The position numbers and the translations under genes were made by a program. The notes beneath the pieces are model-generated. The model was not told the DNA's origin, made no database searches, and saw only the letters and a list, made by a program, of their open reading frames with translations. A stretch of 64,000 nt of DNA, taken from NCBI RefSeq assembly GCF_002929825.1, contig NZ_PJJN01000025.1:1-64000 (forward strand). The letters run 5' to 3'. Of this stretch, positions 50,396 to 63,001 are shown piece after piece; position 1 is the stretch's first letter, and each line of letters starts with the position of its first letter. The DNA is from Cryobacterium sp. Y29. GTDB lineage: Bacteria > Actinomycetota > Actinomycetes > Actinomycetales > Microbacteriaceae.

Positions 50396-51760
50396 ATGGC
50401 AAAATCCATCTCCTCTTTTCGCTGCTCTGAGTGCGGCTGGACCACTCTCAAATGGGCAGGTCGTTGCGGCGAATGCCAGCAGTGGGGCACCGTCGTCGAT
50501 GCTGGCCAGAGCATCGGCATCACTCGCAAACTCAAGGCCATCACACTGGTCGGCGATGGCATCGCACGCCCCATCACCCATGTTGAAACGGATGCCGCCG
50601 CTCACTGGCCGACGGGTATCAACGAGTTCGACCGGGTGCTCGGCGGTGGCATCGTGCCCGGGTCGGTGGTTCTGCTCAGCGGCGAGCCGGGCGTCGGCAA
50701 GTCTACGCTGCTGCTCGAAGTCGCCTCCAAGGCAGCGGCGGCAAAGAGCCGCGTGCTCTACGTCAGCGCCGAAGAGTCAGTGAGCCAGGTGCGATTGCGC
50801 GCCGAACGCACCAACGCGCTCGAACCCGAACTGTACATCGCCGCCGAAACCGACCTCGGGGTCATTCTTGGGCAGATCGACGCGGTCAAGCCCGACCTCA
50901 TTATCGTCGACTCGGTGCAGACCGTGTCGAGTGCGCTCTCCGACGGTTCGCCGGGCATGCCCAGCCAGGTGCGGGAGGTGGCATCCACTTTGATTCGGGT
51001 CGCCAAAGACCGCAACCTGCCAGTGTTACTGGTCGGTCACGTCACCAAAGACGGCTCGATCGCCGGGCCGCGGGTGCTTGAGCACCTGGTCGATGTGGTT
51101 TGCCAGTTCGAGGGAGACCGCCAAACGTCACTGCGATTCATTCGGGCGCTGAAAAATCGGTTCGGACCGACCGACGAGGTCGGCTGCTTCGAGATGACCG
51201 GTGATGGCATCGCCGAGGTGCCCGACCCAAGTGGGTTGTTCCTGAGCCGAGCCACCGAGCCGGTCGATGGCACCTGTGTCACGGTCGCTCTGGAGGGCCG
51301 CCGTGCCATGCCGGTCGAAGTGCAGGCGCTCGTCACCGACACTCAGGCTCCGAACCCGCGCCGCGTCACGAGCGGCGTCGATTCAGCCCGCGTCGCCATG
51401 TTGCTCGCGGTGTTGCAGGAGCGCGCAGGCATGAATCTGTCGACCAAAGATGTCTACGTGTCGACGGTCGGCGGTATCCGTCTGAATGAGCCGGCCGCCG
51501 ATCTCGCAATTGCGCTCGCCATCGCCTCGGCGTTCACCGGTCTTGCCGTGGCGCACAACGTGGTCGCGTTCGGCGAGATCAGCCTGGCCGGCGAGGTACG
51601 AGGCGCGCTCATGTCCAAGCAACGCGTGAACGAGGCAATGCGCCTGGGCTTCACTACCCAGATCGACGCCGCTTGCGGCTCGATTCATGCGGCGGTTGCC
51701 CTCGCGCTCGGCACCACCCGCAATCCACGCGACGCCGAACTCGATCGGGCGTGGGGATAG
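50396..51760 (+). CDS. radA: DNA repair protein RadA
   Basis: RadA is a RecA-like helicase in branch migration and recombination. An N-terminal C4 zinc finger (CSECGWTTLKWAGRCGEC), Walker A LLSGEPGVGKSTLLLEVA, Walker B LIIVDSVQT, the RadA-specific KNRFG motif (ALKNRFGPTDEVG) and a C-terminal Lon-protease-like domain (STVGGIRLNEPAADLAIALA) are all present. At 454 aa it is full length. Confidence 0.97.
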   Translation: MAKSISSFRCSECGWTTLKWAGRCGECQQWGTVVDAGQSIGITRKLKAITLVGDGIARPITHVETDAAAHWPTGINEFDRVLGGGIVPGSVVLLSGEPGVGKSTLLLEVASKAAAAKSRVLYVSAEESVSQVRLRAERTNALEPELYIAAETDLGVILGQIDAVKPDLIIVDSVQTVSSALSDGSPGMPSQVREVASTLIRVAKDRNLPVLLVGHVTKDGSIAGPRVLEHLVDVVCQFEGDRQTSLRFIRALKNRFGPTDEVGCFEMTGDGIAEVPDPSGLFLSRATEPVDGTCVTVALEGRRAMPVEVQALVTDTQAPNPRRVTSGVDSARVAMLLAVLQERAGMNLSTKDVYVSTVGGIRLNEPAADLAIALAIASAFTGLAVAHNVVAFGEISLAGEVRGALMSKQRVNEAMRLGFTTQIDAACGSIHAAVALALGTTRNPRDAELDRAWG

Positions 51761-51837
51761 GCCAGCGCCATTCAGCGAATCAGTGACCCACGGAACGTGC
51801 AAAACGCGCGATCCAGACACGCGTTAGGCACGTGCCG

Positions 51838-52245
51838 TTATTCGTCGTCGCTGCGGCCGAGCTGAGGGCTCAGTGCCTTCAGTAGGTCAGCTGGAGCGGC
51901 TTGCATGACGTTCGGCCCGGCGATGTCGAAGAAGACCATCTCCAGCGTCGCGGCGTGCACGGTGAGAAACTCCCGCAGCCACTGGCCATCGCAAACCATG
52001 ATCTGCGGGTTGATGTCGTTGGGAACCACACGCACGTAGTTCTCCGCCGCGGAGAAGAGCAGCAGCATGCGCTTGTCGGAGCCTTCGCGGCCGAAAACCC
52101 GTACCTGTGCCGCCTCGCCGTTGACGACGAGTTGCGGCACGATCATATAGTCGTTGCGCAGCGCATAGGCGACGGCGACGACGTCCTGCGCCGCCAGTGC
52201 GGCGGCAAGAGCCTCGGAACGGGTGTTGGCAGTCGTATCGGTCAC
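51838..52245 (-). CDS. Hypothetical protein (SseB-like domain)
   Basis: About 135 aa, likely from GTG 52245 (VTDTTANTRS); a TTG at 52257 is another option. The sequence (ALAAQDVVAVAYALRNDYMI, VPQLVVNGEAAQVRVFGREG, MLLLFSAAENYVRV, then AATLEMVFFDIAGPNVMQAA) resembles SseB N-terminal-like domains found in actinobacteria. No enzyme motif is visible. It is convergent with radA. Confidence 0.6.
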   Translation of the reverse strand: MTDTTANTRSEALAAALAAQDVVAVAYALRNDYMIVPQLVVNGEAAQVRVFGREGSDKRMLLLFSAAENYVRVVPNDINPQIMVCDGQWLREFLTVHAATLEMVFFDIAGPNVMQAAPADLLKALSPQLGRSDDE

Positions 52246-52438
52246 CCATTCATTCAATCAGGCGTGGCCGTGCGTGCCCAACTGGCAGCGCACGCCACGA
52301 GCGAACGGATTCGAAAGCCCCGGCACCAACAGCGGTATGCACTGCCGAGAGATTTTGCGACGCCTCGTAATGTCGACATGAACGCATCGAAGCGGCCTAA
52401 TTCTGCCGGTCATACGGACCGTTCTTCGGGACCGGACT

Positions 52439-53086
52439 CTAATTCAAAATCATGAGCGCCGGGGTGGCCGCCTTGATGCCGTCCACGGTCACGTGCAGGT
52501 AATAGGAGGCTCCGCCGGCCGGAACCGCAGTGCGGGTTGCGGCTTCACAGGTATCAACGGCCGAGCGGGTGCGATCCCACGCGATCGGTGTAGCGAGTGG
52601 CATGGCGACCCCGGGCTTGAGGGTCACCTGGGCGTCGATCGGGTTGGTCTGGCAGTCGGTCGAGGTCCAGTACACGTCTGTCCCGCTCATCACGGTGAAC
52701 ACCTGCCTGGCGTTACCGGCATTGATCACACAGTCGGTCGTTCCGATGTTGGTCAGGCCTAGCGACAGCTGCGGCAAGGCGTCGGCCGCGTAATTCGTCG
52801 CATCGGTGATGGCCGCGACCTCTACCGCAGATGGGTCGCAGGCAGCGCCGTCGACGGCAGTGGCCGTCTCGGGAATCGTGCTGGCGGCATCCGTCGGTGC
52901 GGCCGACTCGGTCAAGGCGGCCGCCGGTGATTTCGAGGTTGCCGCGTCGCCCTTGCTGGCTCCCGGTCGCACGATGATGAGGAAGAGAATGACGAGCACG
53001 GCGAGAAGCCCGAGCCCTACTACGAAACGCCGGCGCCGGTACACCTTGCTGGACTGGCGGCCGACCGATTGCTTGATCGTCGACAT
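52439..53086 (-). CDS. Membrane-anchored extracellular protein (215 aa)
   Basis: After a basic N-terminus (VYRRRRFVVG) one helix (LGLLAVLVILFLIIV) anchors an external Ala/Ser/Thr linker and a beta-rich domain (LPQLSLGLTNIGTTDCVINA, VYWTSTDCQTNPI, ASYYLHVTVDGIKA). Two Cys pairs may form disulfides. The pattern is common in Microbacteriaceae near radA. Function unknown. Confidence 0.7.
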   Translation of the reverse strand: MSTIKQSVGRQSSKVYRRRRFVVGLGLLAVLVILFLIIVRPGASKGDAATSKSPAAALTESAAPTDAASTIPETATAVDGAACDPSAVEVAAITDATNYAADALPQLSLGLTNIGTTDCVINAGNARQVFTVMSGTDVYWTSTDCQTNPIDAQVTLKPGVAMPLATPIAWDRTRSAVDTCEAATRTAVPAGGASYYLHVTVDGIKAATPALMILN

Positions 53087-53214
53087 GCCCCAAGGTTATT
53101 GAAGACGGTGCCAGAACCCGGTAATGGTGTGCGTGTCGGCAGCAATTGATGCCGGAAGAATCGAGAGCCCGCCCGCAACCGAAGCGGTGCGGACGGGCCC
53201 GCGCAACCGCGGGG

Positions 53215-56200
53215 CTAGCGCGGGCCGTTCTTCAGCGGCTTCCTGGGGTGGTCGATTTTGACATCGGTCCAACCGATCACGTCACCGCTCGCATTCTGCG
53301 CAGAGACCCTGTACCGGCCGTGCTTGAGGTCGTCGGCGAGAGTGACGCTCACAGTGCCCTCGGCGCTCACGAGCAACCAACCACCGACGTTGTCGGCTTT
53401 CTTCTTGGAGTAGGCCCACACCGACACATATTCTCCGGCATGCTCCATTCCGACCTCGACTACAGCCCTGTCACCGGCCCGATAGGAATTCTGGTCGGTA
53501 TCGATCGCGTTCTTGAGCTTCTTCGTCAGCTCTTTCGCTGAGGCAGCGGCAGGCGCCTCGCCCGGTTCGGCATTGACGGCCACCGCGACAGCCAGGCGCA
53601 CGATGGTGCCCGATTCGACGGCCGTCATCTCCAGCACGCTGTTTTCGATCGCGTCGGCCGGTACCGTAACGGTCACGGTGGCCGTACCCGTCGAATCAAC
53701 GGATGCCGTACCCACGTCGGCACCCGACCACTTCAGCGCGAGTTGCGTGTTTTTCGGGGCACCGAGCGACGTGAGGTTGAGACTTCCGACCGTGAGGGTG
53801 AGAGCGTCACCCGGGTTGACCGCTGCCGTGGGGGCCCCGGTGATCGAGGCCTGGTTGGCCTTGAACGACGGTGCCAGCGGGCTGTTCTGCTGGATGTAAG
53901 AAATCCACGCGTCCCGGTCGACGAGGCCGGAGTCGCGGGTATCCGTTCCATTCCTGAACTCGCGAAAATTGTCGCCGCCGGTGAGGAGAAAATTGAACGA
54001 ACCGATGCGGTAGGACTGTGCCGGGTCGAGCTGCGTCCCGTCGATCCAGATGCCCGTCACACGGTCACCCGCGGCACGAGCGGCATCGAAGGTGTAATCC
54101 ACGTTGTCACTCAGGCCGAGTTGCAGGAACGGACGGCTCGGAATCGTGCCATCGGCGTTGGTCTGCCACTGCTGTTCAAGAACGGACTTGAACTGTGCGC
54201 CGGTGAGACTTGTCGTCCACAAGTTGTTCAGGAACGGCAGCACCGCGTTCGCCTCGGCATACGTCACGACACCGTTGGGAGCGAGCGAAAGGTCGGCCCG
54301 AATACCACCGGGGTTGACGATGCCGATCTCGGCGCCGCCGATGGCAGGGTCAGCCAGGGACGCGCGCAACGAGTTGGCGACGAGGGAGCCCAGGGAAGAG
54401 GGAGCCATGCGATTTTCGGCGCACGGGGCGACTCCGCCGAGGCAGGCCCGGGTGATGTCGGCGGTGATCGATCCCACGGGCACGTTGCCCTGGATCGCCG
54501 CCTCCGCCAGCGCGGCATTCGTTATTGCCTGCACTTCGGCAACGCGCGGATAGCCGGCCGCGAGGTCGGCATCGGGTGCGGTGGAGCGGGCTACGTTGCG
54601 GTTGGTCACGGTGGTGGTGTCACCTGAGGCAATATCGTAGCTGAGTACGACCTGCCCGATGTTCTCGCCGTAGCTGCCGGTCTGGAGCACGGGGCGAGTC
54701 ACGCCAGCGGCCGCGCCGGGGACCTGTGCGTCCCACGCGTACTGCTTGTGCGTATGGCCGGTGAAGATCGCGTCGACCGCGGCCGACGTGTCATTCACGA
54801 TGTTCGCAAAGGCTTCGCCAGCGGCGAGTTCCTGCTCGAGCGTTGCACCGTCCGGCATTCCCGCGCCGGCGCCCTCGTGGTATTCGGCGATCAGCACATC
54901 GGCTTCGCCGTTGGACGGGTCGCCGTCGGTCAGTTGGGTTGCCACTCGGTTGACAGCTGCGACCGGGTCGCCGAAGCTCAGGGTCGCGATTCCGTTGGGT
55001 GACACGAGCGCGGGGGTCTCTTCGGTGACCGCGCCGATTACACCCACGGTGATGCCGGCCACGTCGAGCAGGGCGTATTCCTGCATCGCGGGCGTTTCCG
55101 TGCCGACGTTGTAAACGTTCGCTCCGAGATAGTCGAAGTCGGCCGCATCGGCCACCCGCCCGGTCAGGTCGCCGAAGCCCTGGTCGAACTCGTGGTTGCC
55201 CACGCCGGAAGCAGCGAGGTCGAGGGCGTTGAGAACGTCAATGGTGGGGCGGTCATTTTGCGACGCCGATGCGAACACCGAGGCTCCGATATTGTCGCCG
55301 TTCGACAGGAACAGCGAGTTCGCATCGCCGTACTCGGCGCGAAGCTGTTCGACGGTTCCCGCGAACTTGACGGTGTTCGCGTCAATGCGTCCGTGGAAAT
55401 CGTTGATGTTGAGCAGGTTCAGTTCGATAGCAGTCGGTGACCTGAGGTTGAGACCAAGCACAACCGGGTCGTGGTCTGAGGAGCGGAACGCGTCGGCGAC
55501 GTAGAAGTCGGTCACGTTGTTGTTGTACCGGCTGTACTCGAGGGCGACCGACTCCACCGAGTTGATGTTCCAAACATCGACGGCGTTCACCGCGGCATCC
55601 GCTTCGGGCGAAGCGAAGACGTGGTCCAGCGAGCCAACCGTGCCGCCGAAGGCATAGGTGTACTCGCCGCTGTCGTCGCCCTGGTTGATATAGCCGGCCT
55701 CCAGCAGTACTTGAATCGGGTCTTCCATGTCGTAGGCGTTGAAGTCTCCGGTGAGAAAGACCCGGTCGATGCCGGAATCGATCTTGACCTCGTCGGCGAA
55801 GGCCACGAGCGCACGGGCCTGCTCGATGCGGGTCGGGTTGGATGCTCCCTGGCCGTCACCCTGGTCGGCGTCGTCCCCGGTGCCCGACCCCTTTGATTTG
55901 AAGTGGTTGACGATGGCGAGGAAGCTGCTCTCGTCATCGCCGATCAGCGCAAATGCCTGGGCCAGCGGTTCGCGCGCGCGACCATTGAAGGCGACGGACT
56001 CGGTCAGAATGACCGAATCCCCCACCGTTTCGACGACAGCCGGCTTGTAGATGAACGCGGTGCGGATGACATCTTCGCTGGCTGGAAGTGCGGTCGGTGA
56101 AGCCACGAACGCCCACACGTTGCTACCCGCTGAAGCGTTCAGCGCCGCGGTCAGGTTCGCGAGGGCATCGTCGCGATCCTTGCCGAACGCGGCCGAGTTC

Positions 56201-57942
56201 TCGATCTCTTCGAGCGACACCACGTCGGCGTCGAGAGCGTTGATGGCCGAGACGATCTTGGCCTGCTGGCGTTCGAAACTGATCTGGGTCGCGGCGCCGC
56301 GGGCATCGCATCCGCCGCGCACCGTGGTCGGCACGCCGGCCCGGTCGTTGTAATACCGGCAGCCGTCGAGCGTGTCTCCCGTGGTGGAGAAATAGTTCAG
56401 AACGTTGAAACTGGCTAAGCGGATGTCCCCACCGACGTCTTTCGGCGCGTTCGTGCGGGTGTCGGCAAAGGTTACCGGCTGCACGGTCGCGGCGTTCGCC
56501 GGGACGAGGGCTGTGGTCGGCTGAAACTTCCAGGCGTCGTTGCGAAAGTCGAAGACGACCGGAGACCGGAACGACACCGCCGCGCCGATGCGCACCGGAG
56601 CGGTCGTTGACAGGTACGGAACCGGGCTGCCCTGGTTGGCGGCGGCGAGGTAGTTGGTGGTAGCCCCGTCGTCGAGCGTGACCGCGCGGCCGGCGTTCTC
56701 CGCGAGCGCTGTCTGGTATTGGGCTGATCCGGGCAGTGCTGTCACACTCGGATTGACCAGCGGCGTCGTTCCGGTGGCGAGTCCGATTTCGGCGTACTGG
56801 TTGGTCCGGTAGTTATTGGTGACGGTGAAGTCGCCCTGCGGCGCGAGCAGCATACCCTCAAGGGTTTCCCGCTGTTGCGTGTTGGTCGGCAATGAGACTG
56901 CGGCGGGTGTCACGGCCACAGTGCTGTCGGTGAGCTGGGTGACATCGCCAACGGTGCCGAAGGTGACCTCGGTCATGCCGAAGAACTCTACGACGGTGCC
57001 CACTACTTGCACGTAGTCACCGATCTGAACCTTGGCTTGTGCCGATTTGGAGTACGCGAAGACACCGTGCGAAGCAGTGTGGCTGGCGAGGTCCAGATCA
57101 CCACCGGTACCAGCGGTCTGCAGGTAGAACCCGTTGAAGCCTCCGGTCGGGTAGGCGGCTGTGACCACACCGGAGGTCTTGACGACGGTTCCAGCGAGCG
57201 GGCTCGTGTCGGTCGTGCCCTGGATCGCGTCGATCGCTGTCAGGTCGTCGGGCACCGGGGTCGGGTCGGGGTCTGGCCCCGGTTCAACCGGGGTTCCCGT
57301 GTCACCGGCCGTGTTCGTCGGCGTGGGCACGTTCGAGCGGAAATCAGCGGCGTTCACGTCGGTGTCGACAAACGTTGTGCGATTCACCGAGGTGGTGACG
57401 GATGCCGCGGCTGCGGCCGTTCCCTCAAACGTGTTTGAGGTTCCGTAGCCGATCAGGTCGAGAATTTGCGCCTGACCGGTGAGTGAACCCGTGGCGGGGG
57501 CATTCAGCGCCGTGGGCTGGTTGGCGAAGAAGATCGTGCCGGCGGCGGCGGCGAAGGAGGCGCCGATGGAGGCATCCGGCGTCGGCAGTACGGCACCGTT
57601 GGCGGCGTTCGAGCTGCCCTGCACGAGATAGTAGCCGCCGGCCGCGATCGTGCCGGTCAGGGCAACGACCCCGGTTGGGTTCGATGATCCGCCGGCCGAT
57701 CGGTATTGAATCGAGGTTCCGACGAGGGACACATCGGCGTCAGTCGGATTGTAAAGCTCGACGAACTTGTTCAGGTAGGTCGCGCCCGAGCTTCCCCCGT
57801 TCAGGTACGCCTCATTGATGACGACTCCGGTACCGGCGGTATTGGCGTTGGCCGGTATGGCAATGATCGGAGCGGCCGCGAGGCTCACCCCGAGCAGCGT
57901 GGCGAAAACCAACCTGGAGCGGCGGCGAACGGCGGATGACAT
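53215..57942 (-). CDS. Secreted multidomain nuclease/5'-nucleotidase (ExeM/NucH-UshA fusion)
   Basis: GAGGAG precedes ATG 57942; a longer start at 57954 adds four residues. Domains in order: signal peptide; lamin-tail (LTD) domain (TGVVINEAYLNGGSSGATYL); OB-like ExeM region; endonuclease/exonuclease/phosphatase domain (IRLASFNVLNYF, SLEEIENSAAFG, FLTGDFNAYDMEDP, SSDHDPVVLGL); metallophosphatase (LNINDFHGRID, FLSNGDNIGAS, GVGNHEFDQGF, IFTGHTHKQYAW); 5'-nucleotidase C-terminal domain (GIVNPGGIRADL, TGGDNFREF); Ig-like domains. It probably degrades extracellular DNA and then nucleotides for phosphate. No LPXTG anchor is seen. Confidence 0.92.
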   Translation of the reverse strand: MSSAVRRRSRLVFATLLGVSLAAAPIIAIPANANTAGTGVVINEAYLNGGSSGATYLNKFVELYNPTDADVSLVGTSIQYRSAGGSSNPTGVVALTGTIAAGGYYLVQGSSNAANGAVLPTPDASIGASFAAAAGTIFFANQPTALNAPATGSLTGQAQILDLIGYGTSNTFEGTAAAAASVTTSVNRTTFVDTDVNAADFRSNVPTPTNTAGDTGTPVEPGPDPDPTPVPDDLTAIDAIQGTTDTSPLAGTVVKTSGVVTAAYPTGGFNGFYLQTAGTGGDLDLASHTASHGVFAYSKSAQAKVQIGDYVQVVGTVVEFFGMTEVTFGTVGDVTQLTDSTVAVTPAAVSLPTNTQQRETLEGMLLAPQGDFTVTNNYRTNQYAEIGLATGTTPLVNPSVTALPGSAQYQTALAENAGRAVTLDDGATTNYLAAANQGSPVPYLSTTAPVRIGAAVSFRSPVVFDFRNDAWKFQPTTALVPANAATVQPVTFADTRTNAPKDVGGDIRLASFNVLNYFSTTGDTLDGCRYYNDRAGVPTTVRGGCDARGAATQISFERQQAKIVSAINALDADVVSLEEIENSAAFGKDRDDALANLTAALNASAGSNVWAFVASPTALPASEDVIRTAFIYKPAVVETVGDSVILTESVAFNGRAREPLAQAFALIGDDESSFLAIVNHFKSKGSGTGDDADQGDGQGASNPTRIEQARALVAFADEVKIDSGIDRVFLTGDFNAYDMEDPIQVLLEAGYINQGDDSGEYTYAFGGTVGSLDHVFASPEADAAVNAVDVWNINSVESVALEYSRYNNNVTDFYVADAFRSSDHDPVVLGLNLRSPTAIELNLLNINDFHGRIDANTVKFAGTVEQLRAEYGDANSLFLSNGDNIGASVFASASQNDRPTIDVLNALDLAASGVGNHEFDQGFGDLTGRVADAADFDYLGANVYNVGTETPAMQEYALLDVAGITVGVIGAVTEETPALVSPNGIATLSFGDPVAAVNRVATQLTDGDPSNGEADVLIAEYHEGAGAGMPDGATLEQELAAGEAFANIVNDTSAAVDAIFTGHTHKQYAWDAQVPGAAAGVTRPVLQTGSYGENIGQVVLSYDIASGDTTTVTNRNVARSTAPDADLAAGYPRVAEVQAITNAALAEAAIQGNVPVGSITADITRACLGGVAPCAENRMAPSSLGSLVANSLRASLADPAIGGAEIGIVNPGGIRADLSLAPNGVVTYAEANAVLPFLNNLWTTSLTGAQFKSVLEQQWQTNADGTIPSRPFLQLGLSDNVDYTFDAARAAGDRVTGIWIDGTQLDPAQSYRIGSFNFLLTGGDNFREFRNGTDTRDSGLVDRDAWISYIQQNSPLAPSFKANQASITGAPTAAVNPGDALTLTVGSLNLTSLGAPKNTQLALKWSGADVGTASVDSTGTATVTVTVPADAIENSVLEMTAVESGTIVRLAVAVAVNAEPGEAPAAASAKELTKKLKNAIDTDQNSYRAGDRAVVEVGMEHAGEYVSVWAYSKKKADNVGGWLLVSAEGTVSVTLADDLKHGRYRVSAQNASGDVIGWTDVKIDHPRKPLKNGPR

Positions 57943-58130
57943 GGATCTCCTCATTCATAGGTCGTGTCATCGCACCCGGGGCCGTGCGATCGAAAGACCT
58001 CCCGGCCCATGGAGTGGCGGGTGCAATTAAGCGCAGCCTAGCGACGGCCCATGTCCGGGGGGTAAACACCGCCTACTTTGCTCGTATGAGCACCGTTTAA
58101 TGCCCGATTCGACCGCTCCGGCCCAATTCG

Positions 58131-58646
58131 TCAGTTCAGTCGCTTCACCATACGGGTGTTGCCGAGAGTGTTCGGCTTCACCCGGGCCAGGTCGAGAAAC
58201 TCGGCCACACCCTCATCGGGCGAGCGCACGAGCTCGGCGTAGACGGCCGGGTCGACGGTTTCGGTGCCCATGTCACTAAACCCGTTGCGAGCGAAGAAGC
58301 CCACCTCGAAAGTGAGGCAGAACAGTCGGCTGAGGCCGAGGCCCTGGGCATCCGCTTCGAGGCGTTGCATGATCGCGTAGCCGACGCCGCGACCGAGCCA
58401 TTTCGCGTCGACGGCAAGGGTGCGCACCTCGCCGAGATCCTCCCATATGACGTGGAGGGCGCCGCAGCCGATCAGAGCGCCGGAAGCATCAACGGCCACC
58501 CGAAATTCCTGCACCGCTTCGTAGAACACGACACGATCCTTGCCGAGCAGAATGCGCTGCTGCACGAGCGGTTCGACGAGCGCTTCGATGCCGGGCACGT
58601 CATTCGTGCGAGCGCGGCGCACCGTGTATCCCGTTTCCAAATTCAC
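58131..58646 (-). CDS. argA: Amino-acid N-acetyltransferase (GNAT family)
   Basis: A 171-aa GNAT domain. VRRARTNDVPGIEALVEPLV, a beta strand EFRVAVDASGALIGCGALHV, WEDLGEVRTLAVDAKWLGRG (acetyl-CoA binding), GYAIMQRLEADAQGLGLSRL and FCLTFEVGFFARNGFSDMG match the short ArgA-type glutamate N-acetyltransferases that start arginine synthesis in actinobacteria. The start is GTG with GGGAGA upstream. The symbol rests on family resemblance. Confidence 0.82.
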   Translation of the reverse strand: MNLETGYTVRRARTNDVPGIEALVEPLVQQRILLGKDRVVFYEAVQEFRVAVDASGALIGCGALHVIWEDLGEVRTLAVDAKWLGRGVGYAIMQRLEADAQGLGLSRLFCLTFEVGFFARNGFSDMGTETVDPAVYAELVRSPDEGVAEFLDLARVKPNTLGNTRMVKRLN

Positions 58647-58809
58647 TCTCCCAGTCTATTGATCCCCCTTCCACCGACTCTCCCCGCGCGTAACTCCTGC
58701 AATTCGTGTTCGCTTCGACCGGCAGCCCTTGGAAAGACGCGGAAGTTGACTCGATGCTCCAAAATTTGCAGGAGTTGTGCGCACGCAGGGCCGCCCCGGG
58801 TACAGAAAA

Positions 58810-58835
58810 GGCCCGGCAGACGAATCTGCCGGGCC
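58810..58835 (-). terminator. Terminator of clpC
   Basis: GGCCCGGCAGA-CGAA-TCTGCCGGGCC is a perfect 11-bp stem with a 4-nt loop, followed on the minus strand by TTTTC. It lies 15 bp beyond the clpC stop. Confidence 0.88.
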
Positions 58836-58850
58836 CTTTCAACGAAACTT

Positions 58851-61376
<2,526 letters not shown>

Positions 61377-61540
61377 GTGATCGCTCCCTTGGCGCCAGGG
61401 CAGTTGGTGCCGTTACATTGAGAGTAGCCAGCCTGCGCCGCTTCCGGGCGTTTGTTCGCCCTAGGCGTGACGGATGATGCGCGCGGCCCCCACCCACGGG
61501 CTCCGTCGCCAGCACGCGACGCCGGCGCACACCCTCTGTC

Positions 61541-62887
61541 TCAGGGCACAGGCCAGATACCGTTGCCCGCTGCTGCCACTGCGTCACACTCGCTCCGCAG
61601 CCGCCGTTTCTCGTCATCCGAGAGATCGGCGGCCCCGATGGCGATCTGCACCGCGGCGACACTGTCCTGGATCACGCTGCTGTGTGGTCCGGGTCCGGCC
61701 ACCCAGCTGAGTTCACGCAACATCCGCACGACGCGCTCCGCGGATCGAGGGTCATTCAGCGCGTACCGAATCATTTGGCGCATCACCTGGTCCAACAAGT
61801 GTTCGAACGTTGGAAAGTTCAGGATGACTCGGGGTTGGTCTTGCTCGTCGACGTGGAGCTTCGGACCGGTGTGGCGGGCGGCAAGCGTGCAGAGCACTGC
61901 CGAGATATGCCCAACGGCGTGTACGGCCGTCGTCGGGTCGTTGATTCCCGGCGAGAGGGCACGACTGGCGACGTCGAGCAGCTGTTGGAGGCCGAAGCCG
62001 GCGTCCCAGGTGGATGTTCGCTCGAATCCCTTCGACAGGCTGTTAGTGATCCCCTCGCTCAAATCGGTCAACCGCTGGCCGTCCAGGGCGCGCCCGTCAG
62101 CCGGCCACGCCCTCGCGAACGGCACGCCGGAGATGAGGGAATCCCCGGGCATGGCGTCGATGACGACGAAGGAGTCTGCTTTCATCGCAGCCGCACGGAC
62201 GGCGTTGGCATCGACGCCCAGCAGAAAGCCGGAGACGTCGCTTTCAATCAGCGTCCCTCCGGGCCTTGAACCGGCCAAGCCGGTCGGCCGGGCGTTCCCG
62301 TGCCGGGGAAAGATTCGCTCGATGGCCTGGCCCGCTTCGTCGTGGACGTCCCGCAACATGGTCTCAACACGAATCTGGATTGCCAGATGGGCCAGGAAGA
62401 ACACCAGGGCGATCACACTCGCCAGAGTCAGCCCGAAGCCGACCGTGATGGAGATCCTTGGAACGAAACCGTCTCCCTCGCTCGTCTCCACGCGGATGCT
62501 CCGGAGCACCGTGAGCGAGAACACGAACGTCGCGAGAAAAAGCGCCAACGTGTTGTGCACGAAGACGTCGCGGGAGAAGGTTCGCAGCAGTCGGGGCGAG
62601 AATTGGCTGCTCGCCAGCTGCAGAGTCACAACCGTGAGCGAAAACGTGAGCGACGTGACCGTGACCAAGGAGCCGGCAATGGTTTGCATCACGGCCTGGG
62701 CCGCCTCAGGCCCTCCACCGAACAGAAACCCCGCCACGACGACCGGAAGGTGGTCCTGGAACTGGCGGTCGAGGTAGGGCACCAACTGGCCCAGACATAT
62801 GGCAGCCAGGGCCGCAACCAGGGGCACGGGCCACAGTTGCGTTCGCAGGGAATCCCTCAGATTGCCGACGCCGGTCGATGGGCTCAT
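61541..62887 (-). CDS. DUF2254 family membrane protein
   Basis: Four N-terminal helices (PLVAALAAICLGQLVPYL; then a region to TIAGSLVTVTSLTFSLTVVTLQLASSQFSPRLL; NTLALFLATFVFSLTVL; VGFGLTLASVIALVFFLAHL) precede a soluble domain of about 270 residues (SPGINDPTTAVHAVGHISAV). The QLASSQFSPRLLR and SPGINDPTTA motifs are characteristic of DUF2254. Function is unsettled; possibly a channel or sensor. Confidence 0.9.
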   Translation of the reverse strand: MSPSTGVGNLRDSLRTQLWPVPLVAALAAICLGQLVPYLDRQFQDHLPVVVAGFLFGGGPEAAQAVMQTIAGSLVTVTSLTFSLTVVTLQLASSQFSPRLLRTFSRDVFVHNTLALFLATFVFSLTVLRSIRVETSEGDGFVPRISITVGFGLTLASVIALVFFLAHLAIQIRVETMLRDVHDEAGQAIERIFPRHGNARPTGLAGSRPGGTLIESDVSGFLLGVDANAVRAAAMKADSFVVIDAMPGDSLISGVPFARAWPADGRALDGQRLTDLSEGITNSLSKGFERTSTWDAGFGLQQLLDVASRALSPGINDPTTAVHAVGHISAVLCTLAARHTGPKLHVDEQDQPRVILNFPTFEHLLDQVMRQMIRYALNDPRSAERVVRMLRELSWVAGPGPHSSVIQDSVAAVQIAIGAADLSDDEKRRLRSECDAVAAAGNGIWPVP

Positions 62888-63001
62888 GTCAGGCGTTCCG
62901 GGGCAGTGACACGTTCAAAGCGAGGGTGCGAATCATGCCCTGAACCCTAGCGCTCCCCGAGCCGAACGGGGGGCATGAAATATCACGGCCAGCCGCCGCC
63001 A

